A stretch of DNA of 44,488 nucleotides, taken from a bacterium (GTDB lineage: Bacteria; SZUA-182; SZUA-191; JAJRXT01). A model generated the notes under the pieces. It was not told the origin of the DNA. It did no database searches and saw nothing but the letters and a program-made list of their open reading frames with translations. Both the position numbers and the translations under genes were made by a program. Position 1 is the first letter of the stretch. Each line of letters starts with the position of its first letter. The DNA is taken from NCBI GenBank assembly GCA_024276125.1, contig JAJRXT010000036.1, positions 1-44,488 on the forward strand, read 5' to 3'. Positions 34,297-42,371 of this stretch are shown here, piece by piece.

Positions 34297-35508
34297 TTAA
34301 GTTTTAGTTATCCCCGTCTCACCGGCTTTGGTCAGAGCGTATTTGGTGCCGATTGGACCTATTAATTCATTTACCGTAACCGCCGCCACCACCACGGCAT
34401 TTATCAGCCCGCTGTATTGGGGAAATCTGCTCTGTACGGCAAGGGTCAGGGCAATGGCCACTCCTGCTTGCGATAACATTGCAAATCCCAGATATTTCTT
34501 TACTATTCTGGGGGCATTGGAAATATTAGCGCCGGTAAATGCCCCGCCGACCTTACCCATTGCTCTGGCTGTTATATAGACAAGGGTCAATCCAAGATTA
34601 AGCGCCAGCATGCTAAAATCCAAACTGGCGCCGGCTAAAGTAAAAAATACCACAAAAACGGGTAGTTGTATATCTTCTAATACGCTAAACACATTGCTCT
34701 TACGATGAAAATTGGCAATTACCGCCCCGCTGGTCATATTAAGCAACAACGCCGACATGCCGGCTATTTCAGCCAATTCACCGGCCAAACAGGTTATACC
34801 GATTAGTATTATAACGATTTCATGGCGGTTTTTTACATGCTTTAACAGGTGAAGAATAAACCAGCCGACGAGTATACCAATTCCTATTGAGCCTGCTATT
34901 TCCCAGATCGGATATAAGAAAAGCAACAGATCGCTTCTGCCCTTGGTCAGCATATTTACTATTGCCGCACATATTCCAAACAGGACAAGGCAAGCCGCAT
35001 CATCCATAGCAACTACTGCCATCAGGGTATCTGTAAGATTACCCTTAGCCCGCAACTCCTGGATTACCGCTATTGGGGAGGCTGGCGCTGTAGCTGAGGC
35101 AATAGCCCCCAAAAGTATACAAATTTCTAAAGAAGCCGAAGTAAAAAGATAGGTACATACTACAACCACCGTAAAAGCGCCCATTACCTGTACTACAGTG
35201 ATTATAAGCACGCTTTTACCGATGTGCTTTAAGCGCTTAAAATGCAGGCCGCCGCCGATGATAAGCGCTACTATACTTAAACCCAGTATCTCTATAAAAC
35301 GATATTCTTCTAAATGACTTGAGCGGATAATGTTTAATTGAGACAGCAAAATTCCCGCCAATAAATAACCGGTTACCGCTGGTAATTTAATTTTATTGAC
35401 CAGCTTGCCGCCGGCAAAACCGCCCAGCAATAAAACAGACAGGGCAATAATATCGTGTTGAAATAATTCAAATAGAGCGTCTTGCATGATTTGGGTATGT
35501 ATGAACAA
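34297..35508 (-). CDS. cation:proton antiporter (Na+/H+ or K+/H+, CPA2-type)
   Basis: 403 residues with about 12 hydrophobic helices and no soluble domain. It starts MFIHTQIMQDALFELFQHD; an internal Met8 is also possible. Typical segments are GGKLVNKIKLPAVTGYLLAGILL, quoted by KLPAVTGYLLAGILL, ATAPASPIAVIQE, VAMDDAACLVLFG (with the conserved Asp-Asp of the ion site) and QAGVAIALTLAV. The family exchanges Na+ or K+ for H+ across the inner membrane. It lacks the TrkA-N domain of KefB, so it should not be nucleotide-gated. The ion is not determined. Confidence 0.9.
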   Translation of the reverse strand: MFIHTQIMQDALFELFQHDIIALSVLLLGGFAGGKLVNKIKLPAVTGYLLAGILLSQLNIIRSSHLEEYRFIEILGLSIVALIIGGGLHFKRLKHIGKSVLIITVVQVMGAFTVVVVCTYLFTSASLEICILLGAIASATAPASPIAVIQELRAKGNLTDTLMAVVAMDDAACLVLFGICAAIVNMLTKGRSDLLLFLYPIWEIAGSIGIGILVGWFILHLLKHVKNRHEIVIILIGITCLAGELAEIAGMSALLLNMTSGAVIANFHRKSNVFSVLEDIQLPVFVVFFTLAGASLDFSMLALNLGLTLVYITARAMGKVGGAFTGANISNAPRIVKKYLGFAMLSQAGVAIALTLAVQSRFPQYSGLINAVVVAAVTVNELIGPIGTKYALTKAGETGITKT

Positions 35509-35573
35509 TTTATTCTTTAAAATGTAGTAGCGGGTTTTTAAACCGGCTATTTAAAAGCGCCCCCTCGGGGAGC

Positions 35574-35722
35574 AATGTTGTTGACTTAAGGTAATTGTCA
35601 TTCTGAATGAAGCGAAGCGGAGTGAAGAATCTGTACGCGTATGCAAGTAAGATTCTTCGGCTTTCAGCCTCAGAATGACAGCCATAGAAGAGACTGTCTG
35701 AAATTCTTAACTCAACAATATT
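35574..35722. repeat. R1 element with outer arms, reversed orientation
   Basis: Core 35596-35680 with arms AATGTTGTTGACTTAAG (35574-35590) and CTTAACTCAACAATATT (35706-35722). An R3-type remnant GTAGCGGGTTTTTAAACCGG lies just before it at about 35525. Confidence 0.8.
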
Positions 35723-35785
35723 GACCCTCTCCCATGGGGAGAGGATTGAGGTGAGGGGGAATAATTGTTTGAATACAAATTATCC

Positions 35786-36529
35786 TTATTCTGATATAAC
35801 AAACGCCCCGGTAAAGCCGTGCGCCTCCATTTGCTTACATGCCTTTTTGGCTTTTATTAAATTGGTGAAATGACCAATACGGACCCGATACAATTTACCC
35901 GCTGGTGTATTGTATGTAACAATATAGCCGCCTTTTAATTTATCGGCTCTATTGACAGCATTATTTTTGTCCCTGAACGCTCCTATCTGAATAGTAAAAT
36001 TACCGGTTTGAAAGTTGTATCTATTTGATATATTTTTCTGCCCCAATGCTTTTATTTTAACCAGTGCGGTTCCTTCATTTACTATATCCAATTCTTTTGC
36101 AGCATAATAGGACAAATCCAGAATCCTGCCTTTAACAAACGGACCCCGATCGTTTATCATTACCTGAATACTTTTACCGTTTTTCATATTAAGTACATGT
36201 AAATGGGTGCCTAAAGGCAAGGTTTTATGGGCTGCCGTCTTAGCGTGCATATTGTATATTTCACCGCTTGAGGTGGGTTTTCCATGGAAATCAGCTCCAT
36301 ACCAAGATGCCAGGCCCTGCTGATTAAAACCCTCGCTGCTGGCTAATACAAAATAGCGCTTTCCATTTATCTGATATGATCTTTTGATTTGTGGGCTGCT
36401 TGATTTATTTTTTGATAGAGCGGCAAAAGAGCTGCCGCAGGCTGCTAGAAATATTAGCAGCAGGCAGAAGATAAGCCGAAGCTTGTAATATGTTTTAAGT
36501 CTTCTTGTACTGTCACCCTGAACTGAAAG
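35786..36529 (-). CDS. rlpA: RlpA-like septal lipoprotein, native start codon apparently lost
   Basis: The frame is open from 36529 but contains no ATG, GTG or TTG before the signal sequence; the first ATG (36250) lies inside the domain and would remove the export signal. In-frame residues before it read LLIFLAACGSS (lipobox, Cys acylation), then QGLASWYGADFHGKPTSSGE and NMHAKTAAHKTLPLGTHL, the double-psi beta-barrel of RlpA. NDRGPFVKGRILDLSYYAAKEL follows. The C-terminal 70 residues are a SPOR domain (FTIQIGAFRDKNNAV...YRVRIGHF) that binds denuded peptidoglycan. An R1-type repeat (36511-36587) begins where a start codon should be, so its insertion probably removed it. Possibly a non-canonical start is used. 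Confidence 0.75.
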   Translation of the reverse strand, partial: LSVQGDSTRRLKTYYKLRLIFCLLLIFLAACGSSFAALSKNKSSSPQIKRSYQINGKRYFVLASSEGFNQQGLASWYGADFHGKPTSSGEIYNMHAKTAAHKTLPLGTHLHVLNMKNGKSIQVMINDRGPFVKGRILDLSYYAAKELDIVNEGTALVKIKALGQKNISNRYNFQTGNFTIQIGAFRDKNNAVNRADKLKGGYIVTYNTPAGKLYRVRIGHFTNLIKAKKACKQMEAHGFTGAFVISE

Positions 36530-36587
36530 CTAAGGGTCTATCCCCCGTATGCAAACAGATTCTTCGGCCTCCGGCCTCAGAATGACA
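36511..36587. repeat. R1 element at the 5' end of rlpA
   Basis: TGTCACCCTGAACTG to CAGAATGACA. Its left end overlaps the first in-frame codons of the rlpA reading frame. Confidence 0.65.
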
Positions 36588-36615
36588 ATATAATAAGACT
36601 TACGATAATATAACA

Positions 36616-37704
36616 TTATGCTATCACTTTAGTTGAATGACCGATAGTTACTGAATCTTCTTTTATTGTATCTAATACTTCCAATTTTTCGCCGAATTTG
36701 TTTAAGCGTTTTTCTGATAAATCATAGCTGCTGCGGGCATGTGAAAGATGCGTACCCAGTTTATTAAAATCGATTTGAAAGCGGGCAAAATCATTGCGCA
36801 GACGGCTTAGGCTTTGTAGTATCTCTTCTACATGACGCTCGACTTTTAATCCCTTTAATCCCAATAAGATAGCTTGTAAATACGCATAAAGCGTATTGGG
36901 CGATACCGGAATAACCTTGCATTCTAAGGCATGGCTTAGGATATTTTTATCTTCTTCATCTCGGATTATAATCTCATAATACACGTTTTCCGCCGGAATG
37001 TACATAAGCGCAAAATCATAAGTGCCCTCATCCGGTAAGATATACTTAGAAGCGATTGCGTTTATATGTTTTTTTACGTCATTTAGGAATTTTTTTCTGG
37101 CGGCTTGTTTTTGCTCCGGTTTTTCAAATTGCATAAGCCGCCTGAAATTCTCTAATGGGAATTTGGCGTCAATCGGCACCATAGCATTACCCAGATTAAT
37201 TACCGCATCCACGCGTTCGCCGCTTTTAAATGTATGCGGCAGCTTAAAATGCTGCGGCGGCAGAATTTGACAAAGTAAGTCTTTTAAGAAAAGCTCGCCC
37301 AACTTACCGCGCAATTTTGGGGCTTGCAGTATCTTTTGTAATTCAGATATATCTTTGGCCACATCATATATACGCTTATGCGCCTCTTCCACCTGAGATA
37401 ATTGAGAGCGTACATTGCTCATAAGCTGAGCGCTGTTATCCAAGCGCTGGCTTATCAATTTGGTATTACCTTCAAGACTCAAACGGATATGTTCGCGCAG
37501 GGATTCTATCTGCTGCTGCATTAACTGCTGAGTATGCTGTTGCTGCTGCTGTAATAGCGTTTGAGTCTGTTGCTGTTGTTGCTGCAAGAGAGTCAGCGCT
37601 TGCTGCTGAATCAGATTCAGCTCTTCATCTTTCTGCTTAGGACGCAAAAGTAAATATATAATCACCGCAAGTGCGGCTATAATTAAAATTCCGATATATT
37701 CCAT
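36616..37704 (-). CDS. rmuC: DNA recombination protein RmuC
   Basis: 362 residues. An N-terminal membrane helix (YIGILIIAALAVIIYLLL) is followed by a glutamine-rich coiled coil with QQQQQQTQTLLQQQQQHTQQ and by about 60 further coiled-coil residues. The RmuC domain begins LRGKLGELFLKDLLCQILP and has VDAVINLGNAMVPIDAKFPLENF, quoted by PIDAKFPLENF, then YDFALMYIPAENVYYEII and VIPVSPNTLYAYLQAI. These are all family hallmarks, including the restriction-endonuclease-like Asp and Lys. RmuC limits recombination at inverted repeats, which is notable in a genome this rich in palindromes. Confidence 0.93.
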   Translation of the reverse strand: MEYIGILIIAALAVIIYLLLRPKQKDEELNLIQQQALTLLQQQQQQTQTLLQQQQQHTQQLMQQQIESLREHIRLSLEGNTKLISQRLDNSAQLMSNVRSQLSQVEEAHKRIYDVAKDISELQKILQAPKLRGKLGELFLKDLLCQILPPQHFKLPHTFKSGERVDAVINLGNAMVPIDAKFPLENFRRLMQFEKPEQKQAARKKFLNDVKKHINAIASKYILPDEGTYDFALMYIPAENVYYEIIIRDEEDKNILSHALECKVIPVSPNTLYAYLQAILLGLKGLKVERHVEEILQSLSRLRNDFARFQIDFNKLGTHLSHARSSYDLSEKRLNKFGEKLEVLDTIKEDSVTIGHSTKVIA

Positions 37705-38184
37705 TTTTTCACTTTGTAGACGCTAGTTTTTAAACCCGCCCTAATAACAGGCCGACCTAAAGGTCGGCAACTACAATAGTCCGCACCAAAGGTGCGATAT
37801 GTTCAATTAAATTATCGCACATTGGTGGTGTCAGATTCTCAAATCTGACACCTGTTAAGCTGCCGGATTTGAGAATCAGGCAACACATAACAGGTTGTTT
37901 TCTTTAGCCTTAAAATGTGATTTTCTATACTATTAAATTAAGAAGTATATTCCAGGCAGCCTTGTATATCCTCTTTACTAATGCGGGGGAAATTTTTAAG
38001 GATTTCCTCGATATTTTCTCCACCGCTCAAGTGAGTAAGAATAATGTGTACTGGAGTGTATTTTTAATACAAGGCGCTCCCCCGCAAATATTAGAATCTG
38101 ATATCATTCTATCATACATGCTTATTACCTCTTTAGTATTCTTATGCTTCGGCGTGTCTCACCCCGAAACCTTGGTAAAAATAC
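37705..38184. repeat. intergenic hairpin cluster (R3, R5-like, R4)
   Basis: R3 at 37716-37775 (GTAGACGC...GGTCGGCAACTAC), GTGCGATA/TATCGCAC hairpin at about 37794-37820, R5-interior-like hairpin GTGTCAGATT...AATCTGACAC at 37828-37851 with its partner to 37893, and R4-like GCTTCGGCGTG...CACCCCGAAAC at about 38144-38170. A 94-codon frame at 37917-38201 overlaps R4 and is not supported. Confidence 0.7.
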
Positions 38185-38213
38185 TTGACACCTGTCAATA
38201 ACAGGCGTATACT
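38185..38213 (+). promoter_or_regulatory. consensus promoter with palindromic spacer
   Basis: TTGACA (38185-38190), 17 bases, TATACT (38208-38213). The spacer contains CCTGT-CAATA-ACAGG, an inverted repeat placed as a repressor site would be. Confidence 0.75.
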
Positions 38214-38219
38214 TTACAC

Positions 38220-38294
38220 ATAGGAAATCGAAAAATCACGATAGGGAGTTATGCAAAGGGTTCTGTCCCGCGCTAATGCTCCCTTTTTATTTTT
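38220..38294 (+). ncRNA. candidate small RNA of about 75 nt
   Basis: It runs from the predicted start after the 38185-38213 promoter to a hairpin with outer stem GGGAG (38244-38248) / CTCCC (38279-38283), inner stem GGG/CCC, and the T-rich run 38284-38294. No open frame fits. It is convergent with, and overlaps, the last bases of the DUF1667 gene. It matches none of the riboswitch classes I can recall. Confidence 0.45.
38244..38294 (+). terminator. intrinsic terminator of the candidate small RNA
   Basis: GGGAG...CTCCC stem followed by TTTTTATTTTT. On the minus strand no T run follows it, so it does not serve the DUF1667 transcript. Confidence 0.55.
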
Positions 38295-38649
38295 GCTTTA
38301 CTATCCTGGTTGCCACTATATTTACCCCGGTATTTAGTATATTATATACCAAAATATCGCCTATATCAACAGGCGCCCGTACCTTTACTTTAGCTAATTC
38401 CCGCATTACCAGTTTGAGTTGTTCTTTGGGTAATTCGCCCTCGCTTTTTACGCTTACCAATGGATATTCTCCGCCGGTTACCTCAACCGTGGTACTAATC
38501 GTCCGCATGGGGCAGGTTAGCTCTTTTTGTACATAGCGTTTTCCCTTGGAACACAGCGCCCCTTGTATCTTCTCAATACCCCCGTCTTCGCAGTATACGT
38601 AAATCAAACAGCTTCGGGGGCAGATAATACAGGTTAGGGTGTTTTTCAT
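38287..38649 (-). CDS. DUF1667 cysteine-containing protein
   Basis: 120 residues. Cysteines are arranged LTCIICPRSCLI near the N-terminus and ALCSKGKRYVQKELTCPMR around residue 45, a pattern of this family that suggests an iron-sulfur site. The C-terminal part has ISTTVEVTGG and VSVKSEGELPKE. DUF1667 proteins typically follow a GlpA-like dehydrogenase and a FAD/NAD oxidoreductase in anaerobes, exactly the order found here. The start overlaps the preceding gene's stop by 4 bases. Its role in the complex is not established. Confidence 0.88.
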   Translation of the reverse strand: MKNTLTCIICPRSCLIYVYCEDGGIEKIQGALCSKGKRYVQKELTCPMRTISTTVEVTGGEYPLVSVKSEGELPKEQLKLVMRELAKVKVRAPVDIGDILVYNILNTGVNIVATRIVKQK

Positions 38650-39884
38650 CTGACTTCCAGACTGATAATATCGCCATTGGTAATCTGATCTAGTTGTACA
38701 TTTAATCTAATCAGTTCCGGCGGGTTGACTCTACTAATAAATTTTTCTACCAAAATTTTCCGCTTTTTTCTTATTCTTATGTGTTTATTTTCCCCAGGAG
38801 CGCTTACCCTGAAACTTAGAGTATGCCTACCGGCATAAGACAGCCTTTGAGGTACCACGTATTTAATGCCGCATCCGGCTGTAAGCTGTACGGAAAAATC
38901 AGACTCAGATTTATTATTTATATAATCCGCCGCCGCTTTTCCCGCTAGTCGTGCATCATGTGTCAACTGATCTACTATATCATAAACATGCGCTGCATTA
39001 CCACAGGCATATATACCAGGTATATCGGTCCGCCCGCACTCATCCAGCAGGGCGCCGCCGGTATGCGTATCCAATTTAATACCCGCCTGTTGTGAGAGTT
39101 CATTTTACGGTATCAGACCCACTGATAAAAGCAGGGTATCACAGGCTATGCGGCGCTTGGTGCCGGATATAATCCCGCCGCGGGGACCAAGTGCGGCCAT
39201 AGTAACTCCGGTTAATCTATGTGCTCCTTGAATATCAATTATGGTATGATTTAGATACAGGGGAATATTAAAATCCTTCAAGCATTGTACAATATTGCGG
39301 GGCAGTCCCCCCGGATATGATTGTTTTTCAATTACCCCCAAAACGCAAGCGCCCTCTAAGCTAAAGCGTCTGGCCATGATTAAGCCGATATCACCGGAGC
39401 CTAAAATTATGATTTCTTTACCGGGCATATGGTTTTTTATATTAATAAAATTCTGCGCAACGCCGGCGGTATAAATACCGGCAGGTCTGGTACCCGGGAT
39501 ACCAAGCGCCGCCCGAGTCCGCTCGCGGCATCCCATAGCCAAAATTACAGCCTTGGCTGACAAAGCCTGTAATCCGTAACGATTACAAGCAATGACTCGT
39601 TTATCGGCCGTAAGCTGAGTCACCAAGGTGGAGGGCTGGTATTCTATATTTAAGTTTTCCAATTTATTAATAAATCTTTGAGCGTATTCAGGCCCGGTGA
39701 GCGCTTCTTTGAAAATCTCACGACCGAATCCGTGATGTATGCACTGAGGCAATACTCCGCCTAAATAATCATTGCGCTCTAAGAGTAAAATATCATCTAT
39801 ACCGGCATCCCTTGCGGATATAGCGGCGGCCAGTCAGGCGGGTCCCCCGCCGATTATGATTAAGTTGCGATGATTATATGTCAT
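38646..39884 (-). pseudogene. NAD(P)/FAD-dependent oxidoreductase, interrupted by TGA and TAA
   Basis: One frame of 413 codons from ATG at 39884. TGA lies at 39834-39836 and TAA at 39105-39107. The text is LIIIGGGPA-stop-LAAA, where the FAD-binding GxGxxG needs Gly (GGA to TGA), and SVGLIP-stop-NELSQQAG, where the family has Glu (GAA to TAA). Between them are AVILAMGCRERTR and IIILGSGDIGLIMARR (second nucleotide-binding fold). After them is GIYACGNAAHVYDIVDQL. No frameshift is present. The first stop removes the FAD site after 16 residues, so without readthrough or re-initiation (for example at 39752) the enzyme is dead. It is the middle gene of the GlpA-like/FAD/DUF1667 trio. Confidence 0.85.
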
Positions 39885-39927
39885 TTTAGCAGGATAGAGT
39901 TTCATAAATAACTGTGTTTATCTTTGC

Positions 39928-40011
39928 TGTCATTCTGAGGCCGCAGGCCGAAGAATCTGCCCACGTATGCAGGTGGATTTTTCACTCCACTCCGTTTCGT
40001 TCAGAATGACA
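39928..40011. repeat. R1 element inside the GlpA-like operon
   Basis: TGTCATTCTGAGG to CAGAATGACA, followed by CTTAAGTCAACAAAATT at about 40017. It separates two genes that are usually adjacent. Confidence 0.8.
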
Positions 40012-40076
40012 ATTTCCTTAAGTCAACAAAATTGACCCTGCTCTGGGTCAGAGACGACCCAGAATACCGTCATATG

Positions 40077-41528
40077 TCATCTTAACAATACCTTAGTTGT
40101 ACCAACAAACAAAGGCGAGCCCGGCCCGTGCAGGGTGATTTCTCCCTTGTGCTGTTTTTGTATTATATCGGCTAATCGACACAGGCAGTATCCGCCCTGA
40201 CAGCGCCCCATAGCAGCGCGGGTGCGGTATTTTATAGCGCTGATACTGTTTGCGCCCAACGGATTATCAAGCGCCTGCAATACCTCGCGGAGCGTAACCT
40301 GTTCGCAGCGGCATATAATATCACCGGATAGCGGATCATTTTTTATTAATTCAGCCTTTTCGGATAATGATAATTCTTGGAAACACTTTTTGGCTTTTCT
40401 ATAAGGATTAAACTTATCTTTGGGTATAAGCTTTATTTTTTTAGCGATAATATTAGCTACATATAAAGCAATAGCCGGCGCGGCAGATAGCCCCGGTGAT
40501 TCTATCCCCACCAAATTAATAAAGTTGGGGGCTTTTTCTTCTTCCTTAATAATAAAATCGGCAGTTGTATAAGTGTTTGGCGGCTGTAATTTAGCGCGTA
40601 TACCGGCATAGCAGGCTATAAGGTCATCACGACTGATAAGCGGTAAAAACTGCCTTGCTTCATTATATAGACGGTTAAGCGTCCTTTTGGTAGTGCGGTA
40701 ATCCTCGCGTCCTGATATATATAAAGCGCTTGGACCAAGTAAGATATTACCGCTAATTGTAGGTGTAAGGTGAATACCCAAGCCTCCCGCCCCCTTTTGA
40801 GGCGCCGGATATACCATTGAAGAAATAGCGTCTGCTAACCGTTTATCCGTAACCCAATACTCACCGCGGCAGGGATAAATCCGGTAATCGCATATACCTG
40901 CAAGACGGGATATTTTATCCGCCCATATACCTGAAGAATTGATTATATATTGGCAGGTATATGAATTATTCGGGGTATAAAGTTTATATCCTTTTTTCAG
41001 TCTATCAATTTTAATTACTTCTTGATTAAGTCTAAATGTTACGCCATTTGATATAGCGTTTTCAGCCAGAGCGATAGTCAGTTCATAAGGTGAGATAATG
41101 GCCTCAGATGCAGAATACAGGGCGGCTATGCCGTTTATATGCTTTTCCTTGTTTTGTAATTCTTTGTGAGTAAGCAGGCTAACTTGTGATATGCCGGCAT
41201 TTATACCGGCTTTATACATTTTATCTAATGCGGCTAGTTCATTAGATTCTTGAGCGACAATAAGTTTTCCCACCCTGCGGTATGCGACACCTAAATCAGA
41301 GCATAATTGGGGGAATAATTTGGCGCCTTTTATATTTAATTGTGATTTTAGGCTGCCGGATTGTACCTGTATACCGGAATGTATAACTCCGCTGTTGCGA
41401 GCGCTTGCGCCTTGTGCCGCATCGCTTTGTTTATCTACTACCATTATATTTAGGTCAAAGCGGGAGAGCTTGCGAGCGATACTACAGCCTACAACTCCGG
41501 CGCCTATAATGATTATCTGATAGTCCAT
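40077..41528 (-). CDS. GlpA-like FAD-dependent dehydrogenase with BFD-like [2Fe-2S] domain
   Basis: 483 residues. The DAO-type FAD domain starts IIIGAGVVGCSIARKLSRF and has ARNSGVIHSGI, typical of the GlpO/GlpA/L-2-hydroxyglutarate oxidase group. The C-terminal 90 residues form a BFD-like domain with CRCEQVTLREVL and MGRCQGGYCLCRLADI (four or more ligand cysteines). In anaerobes this protein precedes a FAD/NAD oxidoreductase and a DUF1667 protein, and the set is annotated as glycerol-3-phosphate dehydrogenase-like; the true substrate may be another 2-hydroxyacid or polyol phosphate. It should be membrane- or complex-associated. The partner gene downstream is broken here. Confidence 0.88.
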   Translation of the reverse strand: MDYQIIIIGAGVVGCSIARKLSRFDLNIMVVDKQSDAAQGASARNSGVIHSGIQVQSGSLKSQLNIKGAKLFPQLCSDLGVAYRRVGKLIVAQESNELAALDKMYKAGINAGISQVSLLTHKELQNKEKHINGIAALYSASEAIISPYELTIALAENAISNGVTFRLNQEVIKIDRLKKGYKLYTPNNSYTCQYIINSSGIWADKISRLAGICDYRIYPCRGEYWVTDKRLADAISSMVYPAPQKGAGGLGIHLTPTISGNILLGPSALYISGREDYRTTKRTLNRLYNEARQFLPLISRDDLIACYAGIRAKLQPPNTYTTADFIIKEEEKAPNFINLVGIESPGLSAAPAIALYVANIIAKKIKLIPKDKFNPYRKAKKCFQELSLSEKAELIKNDPLSGDIICRCEQVTLREVLQALDNPLGANSISAIKYRTRAAMGRCQGGYCLCRLADIIQKQHKGEITLHGPGSPLFVGTTKVLLR

Positions 41529-41599
41529 TTATAATATTACATTGTTTTAAATGGCTGTTGAGTTGACCCCGAAACCAAAACCATTTAATTTTTTTAACC

Positions 41600-41682
41600 G
41601 TCATTCTGAACGAAACGAAGCGGAGTGAAGAATCTGCTCGCATATGCAAGCAGATTCTTCGGCCTACGGCCTCAGAATGACA
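41600..41682. repeat. R1 element
   Basis: GTCATTCTGAACG to CTCAGAATGACA between the GlpA-like gene and 41809. The arms carry GAATCTGCTC...GCAGATTC. Confidence 0.8.
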
Positions 41683-41808
41683 GAATATAATTTTTTTCGC
41701 AAGAGAACTCTAGTAGCCATTTTGTTTTATAAACTGGTTTAACCCGAACAATAAGGGAGGAGCTTTAAAGGCTGGTTACAGAAAATATTATCAAAAAATA
41801 TTGATATA

Positions 41809-42312
41809 TCATCGAACTTGCTGGCGGGGGTCTTTATTACCATATTTTATGGAGTGTATCCATTTTTTTATAATTTTTCTATTTTCGGGGTTTTTAGTAA
41901 TATCATCGGCCAAGCCTTGCAATACCCAATGGCCGTTTTGGGACTTATCTCGGTTTGGTTTTCGTGTGCCGGAAAAATCCAGATAGAGCTTAGCTACGGG
42001 TTCCAACATACGTAATCCTTCAGCATTTACCCTGACATCCTGATTTTTATTTTCTTTATTATTAGCAGGCGCTGGTTTGCTGATTCCAAGGATTATACTA
42101 ATCCTTTTTATATCATTTATTATAGCGCGGTTTTGGGTTAATAATTTATGCCCGATTTGTGAGGTCATAATTAAGGCGCTAAAGATAATACATAAAATTA
42201 CGCCCAGCCATTTAAGCATAGACCGGTTGTAATGTCCTGCTTTTATGCTTAAAACCAATATTTGCCAATAGTTTGGATGATAAACATCATTTTTATAAAA
42301 ACGACCAAGCAT
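41809..42312 (-). CDS. hypothetical single-pass membrane protein
   Basis: 167 residues. One hydrophobic segment, WLGVILCIIFSALIMTSQIG, at about residues 35-54, with a short basic N-terminal part before it and a hydrophilic Asn/Lys-rich part after it. I recognise no family. It lies 59 bases after the DUF1573-cytochrome gene on the same strand and could be co-transcribed. The alternative start Met at residue 32 (MLKWLG) would place the helix at the N-terminus, as a signal anchor. Confidence 0.5.
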   Translation of the reverse strand: MLGRFYKNDVYHPNYWQILVLSIKAGHYNRSMLKWLGVILCIIFSALIMTSQIGHKLLTQNRAIINDIKRISIILGISKPAPANNKENKNQDVRVNAEGLRMLEPVAKLYLDFSGTRKPNRDKSQNGHWVLQGLADDITKNPENRKIIKKWIHSIKYGNKDPRQQVR

Positions 42313-42371
42313 AAGAACTAAACGCCTTAAATAAGAAACCTTATACTGCCATGCTGTCTGAAATTTTCAGG

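Noticed and set aside
37917-38201. 94-codon frame upstream of the candidate small RNA
   Set aside because: It runs through an R4 hairpin and into the promoter region, and shows no family signature.
38220-38294. c-di-GMP or other known riboswitch
   Set aside because: The conserved cores I remember (for example GACGCAAAGCC) are absent and no gene follows on the same strand.
5196-39836. Genome-wide reassignment of TGA to Gly or TAA to Glu
   Set aside because: TGA, TAA and TAG all end other genes at expected lengths (TGA after the FAD oxidoreductase and rarA, TAA after miaB), so reassignment of both is not supported.
7532-41682. CRISPR array, suggested by many similar palindromic repeats
   Set aside because: Copies are spread over kilobases, vary in length, lie singly between genes and have no regular spacers or cas genes.
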